A stretch of 64,000 bases of DNA from Bacillota bacterium (GTDB lineage: Bacteria > Bacillota > Clostridia > Lachnospirales > Lachnospiraceae): contig JAEZKU010000015.1 in the NCBI GenBank assembly GCA_023436065.1, forward strand, positions 12,575 to 76,574, read 5' to 3'. A program made the translations under genes and the position numbers. Below the pieces are notes generated by a model. It was given only the letters and a program-made list of their open reading frames with translations, had not been told where the DNA came from and ran no database searches. Shown here piece by piece: positions 51,126-61,461 of the stretch (the stretch's first letter is position 1; every line of letters begins with the position of its first letter).

Positions 51126-53540
51126 ATGAATGAGTATTACATGCCAAATGAAGTAGAGAAGAAATGGCAGGAAATCTGGGAGAAGGAGCAGGCCTTCAAG
51201 GTTGGCACGGATAAATCCAAACCGAAGTTTTTCGCACTCGTGGAATTCCCCTACCCGTCAGGACAGGGCCTTCATGTAGGTCATCCGAGACCTTATACGG
51301 CTCTGGATATCATTGCCAGAAAGAGAAGACTCGAGGGTTATAATGTACTTTATCCTATGGGCTGGGATGCATTCGGACTTCCTACAGAGAATTATGCCAT
51401 CAAGAACCACATCCATCCGAAGATCGTTACCAAGAAGAACATCGAGCATTTTACGGAGCAGCTAAAGGCCCTGGGGTATTCCTTTGATTGGGACAGGGAG
51501 ATCAATACAACTGATCCGAATTACTATAAATGGACCCAATGGATCTTCCTGCAGTTATTTAAGAAAGGACTTGCTTACAAGTCGGAGATGCCGATTAACT
51601 GGTGTACCTCCTGTAAGGTCGGTCTGGCGAACGAAGAGGTTGTCGGTGGTGTCTGTGAACGCTGCGGCGGTGAGGTCGTTCGTAAGGTTAAGAGCCAGTG
51701 GATGTTAAAGATTACTGAATATGCAGATAAACTGATAGACGATCTTGAGATGGTAGATTATATCGAGAAGATCAAGGTTTCCCAGGTAAATTGGATCGGC
51801 CGTTCTGTTGGTGCAGAGGTGGATTTCCGAATTGCTGGTAAGGAAGAGAATCTGCGTATCTTCACGACCAGACCCGATACCTTATTCGGAGCGACCTATA
51901 TGGTAATTTCTCCGGAGCATCCTCTGATCGAGAGGTATAAAGAGGAGATCAAGAATTATGAGGCGCTCGTAGAATATCGTGAGCAGGCTGCTAAAAAGTC
52001 TGATTTCGAGAGAACAGAGCTTGTGAAGGATAAGACCGGTGTGCAGATTGACGGTCTTGCTGCAATCAATCCTGTGAACGGAAAGGAGATTCCGATCTGG
52101 ATCTCCGACTACGTACTCATGACCTACGGTACCGGTGCTATCATGGCGGTTCCCGGCCACGATGAGAGAGACTGGGATTTTGCCAAGAAGTTTAACCTTC
52201 CTATCATCGAGGTAGTGGCCGGAGGAGATGTTCAGGAAGCTGCTTACACCAATACCAGCACAGGCAAGCTGGTGAATTCCGATTTCTTAAATGGCTTAGA
52301 GGTTGCTGATGCCAAGGTGAAGATCCTGGATTGGCTGGTTGAGAAGGGAATCGGAGCGAAGAAGGTTAACTTTAAGCTGAGAGACTGGGTATTCTCCCGT
52401 CAGAGATACTGGGGAGAGCCTATTCCGTTGGTTCACTGCGATCAGTGTGGTTATGTGCCGATTCCTGAGAGTGAGCTGCCCTTGATGCTTCCCGAAGTGG
52501 AGAGCTATGAACCGACAGATAATGGTGAGTCACCGCTGGCTGCTATGACGGATTGGGCCCTGACCACCTGTCCCTGCTGTGGAGGAAAAGCGCACAGGGA
52601 GACTGACACCATGCCTCAGTGGGCAGGTTCCTCCTGGTACTATTTAAGATATATCGATCCACATAACAATGAGGCCTTTGCGGATAAGGAGGAGCTGAAT
52701 TACTGGCTGCCCGTAGACTGGTATAATGGCGGTATGGAGCATACGACACTCCATCTCCTGTATTCCCGTTTCTGGCATAAGTTCCTGTATGACCAGGGAC
52801 TTGTCAATACGCCGGAGCCCTATAAGAAGAGAACCTCCCACGGCATGATTCTCGGTGAGAACAATGAGAAGATGTCCAAATCTAGAGGAAATGTCGTGAA
52901 TCCGGATGATATCATAAACGAATTCGGTGCAGATACCCTGCGTACCTATGAGATGTTCATCGGTGCCTTTGATTTAAGTGCAGCCTGGTCCAATGAAGGT
53001 GTTAAGGGCTGTCGTCGCTTCCTGGAACGTGTATGGAAGCTGAAGGATATGCTGATCGAGGATGAGGGCTTTTCACAGACTTTAGAGACTAAATTGCATC
53101 AGACCATCAAGAAGGTAAGCCTGGATTTCGAGGCAATGAAGTTCAATACTGCTATTGCAGCTATGATGTCGCTGGTCAACGAGTTCTATAAGCAGAATTC
53201 ATTAACCAAAGGGGAATTTAAGACCCTGCTTCTATTATTGAACCCGGTTGCCCCGCATATGACAGAGGAGCTTTGGGAGCTGGTTGGCGGACAGGGCAGA
53301 ATCTATCAGCAGTCCTGGCCGACCTATGATGAGAAGAAGACCATCGAGGATACAGTGGAGATCGCTGTCCAGATCAATGGCAAGGTAAAGGCGAACATGA
53401 GCATTGCGTTGGACGAAAAACAGGATACAGTTCAGACTAAGGCTATGGAGCTTGCTCCCATTCAGGCAGCACTGAGCGGTAAGACTGTGGTCAAGGTGAT
53501 TTATGTTCCCGGAAGAATCTTAAATATTGTAGTGAAATGA
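51126..53540 (+). CDS. leuS: Leucyl-tRNA synthetase
   Basis: 804 residues; AAGGAGG upstream. Class I synthetase charging tRNA-Leu. HIGH-type motif HVGHPRPYTALD, zinc-ribbon region CTSCKVGLANEEV, CP1 editing domain (~220-410, with TTRPDTLFGATYMV and GTGAIMAVPGHDERD), KMSKS motif KMSKSRGNVVNPDD and the C-terminal anticodon and tRNA-binding region. Typical bacterial length, all motifs intact. Confidence 0.98.
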   Translation: MNEYYMPNEVEKKWQEIWEKEQAFKVGTDKSKPKFFALVEFPYPSGQGLHVGHPRPYTALDIIARKRRLEGYNVLYPMGWDAFGLPTENYAIKNHIHPKIVTKKNIEHFTEQLKALGYSFDWDREINTTDPNYYKWTQWIFLQLFKKGLAYKSEMPINWCTSCKVGLANEEVVGGVCERCGGEVVRKVKSQWMLKITEYADKLIDDLEMVDYIEKIKVSQVNWIGRSVGAEVDFRIAGKEENLRIFTTRPDTLFGATYMVISPEHPLIERYKEEIKNYEALVEYREQAAKKSDFERTELVKDKTGVQIDGLAAINPVNGKEIPIWISDYVLMTYGTGAIMAVPGHDERDWDFAKKFNLPIIEVVAGGDVQEAAYTNTSTGKLVNSDFLNGLEVADAKVKILDWLVEKGIGAKKVNFKLRDWVFSRQRYWGEPIPLVHCDQCGYVPIPESELPLMLPEVESYEPTDNGESPLAAMTDWALTTCPCCGGKAHRETDTMPQWAGSSWYYLRYIDPHNNEAFADKEELNYWLPVDWYNGGMEHTTLHLLYSRFWHKFLYDQGLVNTPEPYKKRTSHGMILGENNEKMSKSRGNVVNPDDIINEFGADTLRTYEMFIGAFDLSAAWSNEGVKGCRRFLERVWKLKDMLIEDEGFSQTLETKLHQTIKKVSLDFEAMKFNTAIAAMMSLVNEFYKQNSLTKGEFKTLLLLLNPVAPHMTEELWELVGGQGRIYQQSWPTYDEKKTIEDTVEIAVQINGKVKANMSIALDEKQDTVQTKAMELAPIQAALSGKTVVKVIYVPGRILNIVVK

Positions 53541-53564
53541 CATTTGGCATAAGTTGTTTTATGA

Positions 53565-53599
53565 GGGTGCTGCATGATACGTAGTATTATGCAGCACCC
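53565..53599 (+). terminator. Hairpin downstream of leuS
   Basis: GGGTGCTGCAT/ATGCAGCACCC, an 11-bp perfect stem. The following sequence is not strongly T-rich. Confidence 0.6.
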
Positions 53600-53670
53600 T
53601 ATTATGCGAGTGTATCTGATATGGGCGCAATCTAACCGAATAAGTAATCTAATTGAAAGAAGAGATAACA

Positions 53671-54582
53671 ATGCATCAGCTGATTAATCTGCAGCTCACC
53701 ATGTTTTTGATGATAGCTGTGGGTTTGCTATTGAAGAAAATCGGGATCATCGGACCTGAGGGTCAGAATAATATTACCGATCTCGTAATGTATCTGGTTT
53801 TACCCTGCAATATCTTAAATTCCTTTATGGTTGAATTTTCGTATGACATTTTTTATACTTTTGCGGGAGTTTTGATTATCTCAATCCTGATCCAGGTAGT
53901 CTGTACGATACTTGGAAAAGTTTTGTATCAGAGGATGGACACCCCTCAGAAAAAGGTACTGCAGTATGCCACCATCTGCTCTAATGCAAGCTTTTTGGGG
54001 AATCCGATTACGGAGGGAGTATTTGGCTCCATGGGCCTGACCCTTGCCTCCATCTATCTGATTCCACAGAGAATAGTCATGTGGTCCGGCGGGATATCAG
54101 TGTTTACCGAAGCACCGGATAAGAAGACGCTTGTGAAGAAGGTAATCACGCATCCTTGTATTATCGCTTGTATTCTGGGAATTATACTAATGCTGACCCA
54201 GTATCAGCCTCCGGCATTTATCACCTCCTCCATCCAAGATATCAGTGGCTGTAACACAGCTCTGTCCATGATGGTAATCGGAATGATTCTGGCAGATGTG
54301 GATTTAAGATACCTGGTGGATAAGAAGGTCATCTACTACACGGTGATCCGACTGATTCTCATACCCCTCTTAGTATATCTGCCCTGTAAGCTTTTTGGAC
54401 TTGATTCTCTGGTTACCGGGGTATGTGTGCTTCTGGCGGCGATGCCTGCCGGTGCGACGACAAGTATACTGGCCTCCAAGTATAACGGGGATGCAGCCTT
54501 TGCCACGAAATGTGTCATCTTTTCCATCTTAGCCTCCTTACTATCAACACCGGTATGGAGTTTCCTCCTGGTTGGGAGGTAA
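53671..54582 (+). CDS. AEC-family (auxin efflux carrier) transporter
   Basis: 303 residues from the ATG at 53671. Ten hydrophobic segments in two halves. The first half has GQNNITDLVMYLVLPCNILNSF, the second LAAMPAGATTSILASKY, both typical of the AEC/MleP family that moves malate or other organic acids. The substrate is not determined. Monocistronic by appearance. Confidence 0.88.
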   Translation: MHQLINLQLTMFLMIAVGLLLKKIGIIGPEGQNNITDLVMYLVLPCNILNSFMVEFSYDIFYTFAGVLIISILIQVVCTILGKVLYQRMDTPQKKVLQYATICSNASFLGNPITEGVFGSMGLTLASIYLIPQRIVMWSGGISVFTEAPDKKTLVKKVITHPCIIACILGIILMLTQYQPPAFITSSIQDISGCNTALSMMVIGMILADVDLRYLVDKKVIYYTVIRLILIPLLVYLPCKLFGLDSLVTGVCVLLAAMPAGATTSILASKYNGDAAFATKCVIFSILASLLSTPVWSFLLVGR

Positions 54583-54681
54583 TCTGATCCTTTAGCGGAT
54601 GACAGATGAGATCAACAAGAGTATATGATGAAATGATATTATGGTATAATACAGTATATCATAATGGAAGAGGGGTTACAT

Positions 54682-55083
54682 ATGATTGAAGGTATTAGCC
54701 ATATTACTTTTATCGTAAAAGATTTAGACAAGACCACTCAATTATTTCAAAAATTATTTGATGCCAAAGAGGTTTATTATAGTGGAGAAAATACGCATTC
54801 TTTGTATAAGGAACGCTTTTTTATCATTGGTGGTCAGTGGATCGCAGTGATGGAAGATAGTAATACAGTCAATAGAACCTATCATCATGTTGCATTCAAA
54901 ATATCAGAAGCTGATATAGACAGATACATCGAGAAAATCAAAGCATTAGATTTAGAAATAAAGCTACCGAGAACAAGAATTCAGGGAGAAGGATATTCGA
55001 TCTACTTTTATGATTATGACAATAACTTATTTGAGCTTCATACTGAAACCTTAGAAAATAGATTAATCTCATACAAAGAGTAA
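54682..55083 (+). CDS. fosX: Fosfomycin resistance hydrolase FosX
   Basis: 133 residues from the ATG at 54682 (GAGGGG upstream). A VOC-fold Mn(II) enzyme that opens the fosfomycin epoxide with water. Metal ligands in ISHITFIVKDL (His7), RTYHHVAF (His) and NNLFELHTETLE (Glu); the Glu-rich loop AKEVYYSGENTHSLYKERFF contains the FosX general-base Glu that separates it from FosA/FosB. It closely resembles Listeria FosX from memory, including length. A TATAAT lies near 54646. Confidence 0.92.
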   Translation: MIEGISHITFIVKDLDKTTQLFQKLFDAKEVYYSGENTHSLYKERFFIIGGQWIAVMEDSNTVNRTYHHVAFKISEADIDRYIEKIKALDLEIKLPRTRIQGEGYSIYFYDYDNNLFELHTETLENRLISYKE

Positions 55084-55108
55084 CCTCATACTATGATTAA
55101 CCTCATAG

Positions 55109-58096
55109 AATGAGGGGGGATGTTACGGGGGTACAATACTTACCAATACAAATATAACAGTCAATGGTGGAACCGTTTATAGAATATATGGTGGTGGTTA
55201 TGGTCCTGGTATCTCAACCGTAGTAAACGAAGCAGCTAATATCACTGTTAATGCTGGTAGTGTATCTGAGATGTATCTGGGCGGTTACGATGCGGATGAT
55301 CAGGTAGGCAGTGCGAGTGTGACAATGATGGGCGGATATATTAATAGTATTTATAAAGGTTCTGTTTCAGGTTCTGTTCAGCTTACCTGTACTGGGGGTA
55401 CGATTGGTGGAACGGTGGATGCAGAACTTCTAAAACTCGTAGCCACATTAACAGATATCACGCTTACTCCTACAATAGTTAGTGATGATGCGATAACAGT
55501 AGCAGGAACAAAGGTTGCGGATCTGGCAGTTGCCGGAACACCGACGACAGGTATAACTTACACTTTGGATGGATTTAGCTATGATAATAGCAAATTCCAA
55601 ATAGTTGGATCAGAGCTTCAGATCAAGAGCGGAACGACTTTAGCTGCCAGAAGCTATACTGTAAAGGTTAAGGTTAGTGAGAATGCTAACCTGTTTAATA
55701 CTTTTACTAAGACATTAAGCTTTACACCGACAATCGGTGATATTATACCACCAATAGTTAGCTCAATTACACGCCTGGTTCCGCTGGAAGCGAGCACCAA
55801 TTTAAGCAGTGTAACCTACAGAGTAACCTTCAGCGAAAGAGTAAGTGGAGTGGATGCTGATGACTTCGTATTAACCAAGACTGGAACGGCGACAGGAAGT
55901 ATTGCATCAGTATCCTCAGCAAGTGGTAACGTTATTGATGTAACTGTAAGTACAATAGCAGGCCAGGGTACCTTAAGACTGGATCTAAAGTCTTCGGGAA
56001 CCGGAATCAAAGATGCCACAGGCAATAACATCGCAGGGGGCTTCACGGGCGGTGAAACCTATACGGTGGACAGGACTGCTCCGACGGTAAGCTCCATCAC
56101 ACGCCAGGATCCATCGGAAGCGAGCACCAATCGAAGCAGCGTAACCTACAGAGTAATCTTCAGCGAAAGCGTAACCGGAGTGGATACAAATGATTTTACT
56201 TTGATTACGACAGGAAATGCGACAGGAAGCATAGCGTCGGTATCCTCCATCAGTGGTACGACTATAGATGTAACAGCGAATACAATCACAGGTGAGGGTA
56301 CCATCAGACTGGATTTACAAGCTTCAGGAACCGGAATCACAGACACAGCAGGAAATGCAATTGAAGGTGGATACACAGGTGGTGAAGCCTATACTGTGGA
56401 CAGGATTGCTCCAACTTTGGCAGCGGGCCCCGTAACTCGTACATCAGATACGAATGCCATCGTTAAGTTTACATCAGATAAAGCAGGGAAATATTACTAC
56501 ATTGTGGTAGCGAGTGGTGCCGCTCAGCCGGTCATAGATACCAGTGGCGCAGGAATAAATTGTAGTGCAGCAGAAAACACAATTTCACTTGTTGCACTGA
56601 GCGCAGGGGCGAAAGACATCTATGTAGTAGTGAAAGACGTATTGGATAATGTCAGCGTGGATACCTTTAAGATAAGTATTCCGGAATATGTGACACCTCC
56701 AAGTGACGGCGGGAACGGCGGTGGAAACAGTGGCGGTGGAAACAGTGGCGGCGGAAACAGTGGCGGCGGAAACAGTGGCGGTGGAAGCTATGGCGGTGGA
56801 AGCAATGTTAGTGGAGCTGCAGATAGTAAAGCGGATTCGGATCATGTTGTAGAAATCCGTATCAACGATATTGCTGTAAAAGCAGGTACGAAAGTAGAAA
56901 CCGAAGTGGAAGGAAAAACATTTACAACCGTATCCCTGGATGAGAAGCTGATGGATGAAAGGATTTCGGCGAAAGGAAAGAATGCAATAATTACAATACC
57001 TATCAATAATACATCCTCAGATGCGCTTGTTGCCGAATTCAATGGGCAAACGGTAAAGAGCATGAATGAGGCAGAGGCTGTCATTGAAATAAAGACGGAT
57101 GTTGCTACTTACACACTACCGGCATTGCAGATTGATATTGAGAACATTGCCAAACAACTGGGACAGGACCTTGAACTTTCCGATATCAAAGTAAAGGTTG
57201 AAATAGCCAAAATATCAGCTGAAACAAAGGTGATGGTCGAGAATGCTGCAAATACTGACAATTTTACTGTTATCGCAGATCCGGTAGAATTCAGAGTAAG
57301 TTGTACATATGGTAATGAGATAGTTGATGTAAGCAAATTCAATAATTATGTACAGAGAATGGTAGTAATACCCATAGGGACTGATGCAGCCCGTATAACG
57401 ACCGGAGTCGTTATCAATGCTGATGGAACCGTGCGCCATGTACCAACTAAGTTTGAGGTTATTGATGGAAAATATTATGCAAGAATTAGCAGCTTAACAA
57501 ATAGCACCTATGCAGTAATTTGGAATCCCATTACCTATAAGGATGTTAAAAAGAGCTCTGCAAAGGCAGCAATCAATGATTTGGGCTCCAGAATGGTAAT
57601 CAGTGGTGCGAAGAACGATTTGTTCAGACCGGATCAAGATATTACAAGAGCAGAATTTGTTGCGATGCTGGTGACAAGCTTAGGACTGGAACCGGGAACA
57701 GAGGATACGCTATACAAGGATGTGAAACTTAAGGACTGGTATAGTAAGTATATTGAAGCAGCCAATGAATATGGTATCATCTCGGGAAGTGCAAAAGCGA
57801 AATTCAGACCGAAGGATAAAATCACAACAGAAGAAGCTGCGACCATGCTGGCAAATGCAATGAAAATCACCGAACTGAACGTGAAGTTTAAGAAGGGTGA
57901 AGCAAAGAAGCTGCTGACATCCTTAGCCAAATCAGGAAAAACACAAAAATGGACAGATAACAGCATGGCAACATGTATGAAAGCGGGTATTATAACTGTT
58001 AAGAGTAATCAAAAGATAGCACCCAAGGACAAATTGACCAGAGCAGAGGCTGCTGTGATCATCAGAAAGCTATTGGTAAAATCAAACTTAATTTAA
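55109..58096 (+). pseudogene. S-layer-homology surface protein lacking its 5' end
   Basis: The frame is open from just after a TAG at 55106 and is clearly coding from about 55140 (NITVNGGTVYRIYGGGYGPG), yet no start codon with a ribosome site precedes it and no signal peptide exists. ATG 55271 is internal and gives 941 residues. Content: a Gly-rich beta-helix-like start, two ~105-residue Ig-like repeats (around 55770-56068 and 56073-56405), a Gly-Asn-Ser linker (56710-56806), and three C-terminal SLH domains (~57535-58090, DITRAEFVAMLV, KITTEEAATML, KLTRAEAAVII). Probably the remainder of a larger secreted cell-wall protein. Confidence 0.75.
56717..56806 (+). repeat. 15-bp tandem repeat coding for a Gly-Gly-Gly-Asn-Ser linker
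   Basis: About six units of GGCGGTGGAAACAGT with few substitutions, inside the S-layer protein frame. Length variation would stay in frame. Confidence 0.85.
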
Positions 58097-58143
58097 CGAA
58101 AACATAATTCATAAGTTAATAGAAACTCAGTATATCAGATAAA

Positions 58144-58258
58144 AAGGGTGTGTTTCATCCTAAGGATAATGATATGTTTCCTTTAAGAAGACAAGGTAAA
58201 TAACCAAAATCTATTTAAGGGGAAGCATATCATTATCCTTAGGATGAAACACACCCTT
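58144..58258. repeat. Inverted repeat with 33-bp perfect arms
   Basis: 58144-58176 (AAGGGTGTGTTTCATCCTAA...) is an exact reverse complement of 58226-58258, with a 49-nt spacer; GTTTCC/GGAAGC extends the stem. It lies between the S-layer gene and the transporter operon. It could terminate transcription both ways or be a folded mobile remnant. Confidence 0.85.
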
Positions 58259-58298
58259 ATACTATACTCCCAACACTTTAAGGTTGCCTTACTTTAAA

Positions 58299-58400
58299 AC
58301 ATATAAAAAATATATGAAAAATATATGAAAAATATATTGACAAATGATAGAATTAAAAGTATGATATCGAATACATATTATTCCTACTTAAATAGTAGGA
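58299..58400 (+). promoter_or_regulatory. Promoter and palindrome of the amino-acid transporter operon
   Basis: Tandem copies of an AAAAATATATG-like unit (58299-58336) precede TTGACA (58337-58342), a 17-nt spacer and TATGAT (58360-58365). Downstream, TCCTACTtaaatAGTAGGA (58382-58400) is a palindrome in the 5' leader, placed as an operator. It recalls Rrf2-type (CymR/IscR) sites, but that is inference. Confidence 0.7.
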
Positions 58401-58415
58401 GAAAGAGGACGGACC

Positions 58416-59075
58416 ATGGATTACGAGTTTATGAGACAATCAATTCCGCTTTATGTCGAAGCAGCAGGGATTACCCTGAAGCTGGCTGGTGTCGGCATAC
58501 TGGCATCCATTCTTGTTGGTCTGCTCTGCAGCTTAATCCGCTATTATAGGATTCCTGTACTTCATAGGATAATTGGCTTTTATATCGAGTTATCAAGAAA
58601 TACACCTCTTTTGATCCAGCTTTTTTTCCTGTACTTTGCATTACCCAGGATAGGGATCATCCTTAGCTCCGAAACCTGTGCCATCATAGGGCTGGTGTTT
58701 CTGGGCGGCAGTTATATGGCAGAGGCGTTTAGAAGTGGGCTCGAATCGATTAGCAACACCCAAAGAGAAGTAGGCTTAAGCCTTGGATTGACAGGGCCAC
58801 AGGTGATGACTCATATTCTGTTGCCTCAGGCGGTATCGATATCCCTTCCGGCCTTCAGTGCTAATGTTATCTTTTTAATCAAGGAAACCAGTGTATTCAG
58901 TGCAGTTGCCCTGGCAGATATGATGTATATAGCAAAGGACTTGATTGGTCTGTATTACAAGACGGAAGAGGCATTGCTTCTTTTGGTTCTCGGTTATCTG
59001 ATCCTGCTTCTGCCGATTTCCGTGATATTTAGTTTACTGGAGAGGAGATTACGTTATGCAGGCTTCGGGAATTAG
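58416..59075 (+). CDS. Amino-acid ABC transporter permease 1
   Basis: 219 residues of the His/Glu/Gln/Arg (HisM/GlnP) class, with five helices. N-terminal IPLYVEAAGITLKLAGVGILASI, substrate-channel motif ELSRNTPLLIQLFFLYFALP and the EAA loop EAFRSGLESISNTQREVGLSLGL. First gene of a four-gene operon; it overlaps permease 2 by 20 bp. Confidence 0.93.
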   Translation: MDYEFMRQSIPLYVEAAGITLKLAGVGILASILVGLLCSLIRYYRIPVLHRIIGFYIELSRNTPLLIQLFFLYFALPRIGIILSSETCAIIGLVFLGGSYMAEAFRSGLESISNTQREVGLSLGLTGPQVMTHILLPQAVSISLPAFSANVIFLIKETSVFSAVALADMMYIAKDLIGLYYKTEEALLLLVLGYLILLLPISVIFSLLERRLRYAGFGN

Positions 59076-59733
59076 TGTTCTTTTTCAGGGCAGCAACCTT
59101 CTCCGGCTGCTTGGTGGACTATGGGTAACAATCCGCATCTCCATGATTGCGGTTGCAATATCAATCATTTTGGGAATTCTGCTTGGGATGCTGATGACGC
59201 TAAATAATCCGGTTACGAAGGCAATCACGAGATTCTACCTGGAATTCATCCGTATTATGCCTCAGCTGGTATTGCTGTTTCTTGTATATTTCGGAGTAAC
59301 GAAGGCTTTTGGAATACATTTAAGCGGTGAGCTGTCAGCTATTCTTGTGTTCTCTTTGTGGGGGACTGCAGAGATGGGTGATCTGGTACGGGGGGCTTTG
59401 ACCTCCATACCAAAGCATCAGTACGAGAGCGGTAAAGCGATAGGATTAACCGTTATTCAGCTATACAGTCATATCATTATTCCACAGACCGTCAGGCGTC
59501 TGCTTCCGCTGGCTATGAATCTGATTACCAGAATGATTAAGACCACTACGCTGATTGTTCTGATCGGGGTGGTAGAGGTCGTCAAGGTCGGACAGCAGAT
59601 TATCGAGGCATCCAGACTGACGGTACCGACAGCAGCCATATGGGTCTATGGTGTGATATTCCTATTCTATTTTGTGGTATGCTGTCCGATTTCACTGGCA
59701 TCCGCCAGACTGGAAAAGGCATGGAGGGATTGA
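59056..59733 (+). CDS. Amino-acid ABC transporter permease 2
   Basis: 225 residues, same family as the preceding protein. Ribosome site GGAGAGGAG lies inside the upstream gene. YLEFIRIMPQLVLLFLVYFGVTK and the EAA loop VRGALTSIPKHQYESGKAIGL are present. It probably forms a heterodimeric channel with permease 1. The ATPase gene starts 3 nt after its stop. Confidence 0.93.
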   Translation: MQASGISVLFQGSNLLRLLGGLWVTIRISMIAVAISIILGILLGMLMTLNNPVTKAITRFYLEFIRIMPQLVLLFLVYFGVTKAFGIHLSGELSAILVFSLWGTAEMGDLVRGALTSIPKHQYESGKAIGLTVIQLYSHIIIPQTVRRLLPLAMNLITRMIKTTTLIVLIGVVEVVKVGQQIIEASRLTVPTAAIWVYGVIFLFYFVVCCPISLASARLEKAWRD

Positions 59734-59736
59734 GGT

Positions 59737-60504
59737 ATGAAACCAACGAAAGCAATATTATCAATAAATCACTTGAGTAAACGTTATGACGATACATCGG
59801 TTCTGGAGGACATCTCGTTTGATGTCGGTCAGGGTGAAGTGGTAGTACTTCTTGGCCCATCAGGCTGTGGAAAAAGTACCCTGCTGAGATGTATCAATGG
59901 TCTTGAGAAGATCCAGGACGGAGAGATCCGATTAGAGGGAGAGACAATCAGTAATCAGGAGAAAAGCATGCATCTTGTCAGGCAGAAGATTGGAATGGTC
60001 TTTCAGAGCTACGACCTCTTTCCACATATGACAATACTGGATAACATCACCCTGGGACCCAGGGTGGCACAGGGCAGGGCTAAGAAAGAGGTTGTGGAGG
60101 AAGCAGAGGAGCTTCTTGCAAGGGTAGGACTTCTCGAGAAGAAGAATGCCTATCCGAGACAGCTTTCCGGTGGCCAGAAGCAACGAGCAGCAATCGTCAG
60201 AGCGCTATGCATGCATCCGAAGGTGATGCTGTTTGATGAAGTCACTGCGGCACTTGATCCCGAGATGGTTCGGGAGGTTTTGGATGTTATGCTGAAGCTG
60301 GCAAGAGAAGGTATGACGATGGTGATTGTAACCCATGAGATGCAGTTTGCCAGAGCCATTGCCGACAGGATCATTTTTCTGGATGGCAGCAGAATTGTGG
60401 AGGAAAGTACACCGGAGTTATTTTTTACTAATCCAAAGACGGAACGGGCAAGGCAGTTCTTAAACCTGTTTCGGTTTGATGATGTATCAGAACCTATCGC
60501 ATAG
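59737..60504 (+). CDS. Amino-acid ABC transporter ATP-binding protein
   Basis: 255 residues of the GlnQ/HisP class. Walker A LLGPSGCGKSTLLRCI, Q-loop VFQSYDLFPHMT, signature LSGGQKQRAAIVRAL, Walker B VMLFDEVTAALDPE and H-loop VTHEMQFARAI. All intact. Third gene of the operon. Confidence 0.95.
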   Translation: MKPTKAILSINHLSKRYDDTSVLEDISFDVGQGEVVVLLGPSGCGKSTLLRCINGLEKIQDGEIRLEGETISNQEKSMHLVRQKIGMVFQSYDLFPHMTILDNITLGPRVAQGRAKKEVVEEAEELLARVGLLEKKNAYPRQLSGGQKQRAAIVRALCMHPKVMLFDEVTAALDPEMVREVLDVMLKLAREGMTMVIVTHEMQFARAIADRIIFLDGSRIVEESTPELFFTNPKTERARQFLNLFRFDDVSEPIA

Positions 60505-60553
60505 ATAGGTTACAGATAAATATAATTGGGAACAACCCAGGAAAGAGGATAAT

Positions 60554-61453
60554 ATGAAGAAGTTTAGAAATTTAGCAGCATTCATCATCGGTCTGGCACT
60601 CATCACTGTGAGTCTTGCGGCATGCCAGAAGAGTTCCGATACAAAAGATACGGCAGCTCAGCAGACCCCGACAGAACAGACAGCAGAGAAACCGGAAGGA
60701 ACCGCACGTTCCCTGGAGGAAATCAAGAACAGCGGTAAAATTGTCATCGGTGTCTTCAGTGATAAGAAGCCCTTCGGTTATGTTGATGAGAACGGTGAAT
60801 TCCAGGGCTATGACGTATACTTCGGAAACAGACTGGCGAAGGATTTAGGTGTAGAGGTAGAATATGTACCGGTAGAGGCTGCCAGCAGAGTGGAATATCT
60901 TGTGACAGCGAAAGTGGATATTATCCTGGCCAACTTTACGGTTACACCGGAACGAGCAGAAAAGGTTGATTTTGCTCTGCCTTATATGAAGGTGGCGCTT
61001 GGAGTAGTATCACCGGATAGTGCACTGATTACCGCTCCCGAGCAGCTGAACGGCAAGACACTGATTGTTAGTAAAGGAACTACCGCAGAGACCTACTTCA
61101 CAGAGAATTATCCCGAAGTCAAGCTTCTGAAGTTTGACCAGTACAGCGAAGCTTATCAGGCACTTCTGGATGGCAGAGGAGATGCCTTCTCTACCGACAA
61201 TACCGAGGTTCTTGCATGGGCACTCGAGAACAAGGGCTTTACAGTAGGCATTGAAGCATTGGGTAATCAGGATACCATCGCTGCAGCAGTACAGAAGGGA
61301 AATACTGAGCTGCTGAACTGGATCAATGATGAGATCAAGTCTCTGGCAGGAGAACAGTTCTTCCATGCGGCTTATGAAGAGACTTTGGCACCGGTGTACG
61401 GTACAGCTGCATCTCCGGACAATATGGTAATCGAAGGCGGCGTAATAGAGTAA
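60554..61453 (+). CDS. CjaA-like substrate-binding lipoprotein, probably for cysteine
   Basis: 299 residues. Lipoprotein signal with lipobox LAAC (Cys24), a Thr/Gln-rich linker and a periplasmic-binding type 2 domain. Motifs IVIGVFSDKKPFGYVDENG, IILANFTVTPERAEKVDFAL and TLIVSKGTTAETYFTENYPE match, from memory, Campylobacter CjaA, a cysteine receptor. That supports cysteine or cystine as substrate, though other polar amino acids are possible. Last gene of the operon, ended by the hairpin at 61462. Confidence 0.88.
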   Translation: MKKFRNLAAFIIGLALITVSLAACQKSSDTKDTAAQQTPTEQTAEKPEGTARSLEEIKNSGKIVIGVFSDKKPFGYVDENGEFQGYDVYFGNRLAKDLGVEVEYVPVEAASRVEYLVTAKVDIILANFTVTPERAEKVDFALPYMKVALGVVSPDSALITAPEQLNGKTLIVSKGTTAETYFTENYPEVKLLKFDQYSEAYQALLDGRGDAFSTDNTEVLAWALENKGFTVGIEALGNQDTIAAAVQKGNTELLNWINDEIKSLAGEQFFHAAYEETLAPVYGTAASPDNMVIEGGVIE

Positions 61454-61461
61454 GGGAATAA

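Noticed and set aside
55816..56376. Two similar minus-strand open frames of 76 codons
   Set aside because: They resemble each other only because they are antisense to the two Ig-like repeats of the S-layer protein.
56717..56806. Short regularly repeated units resembling a CRISPR or VNTR array
   Set aside because: The 15-bp units are contiguous, have no spacers and encode an in-frame Gly/Asn/Ser linker.
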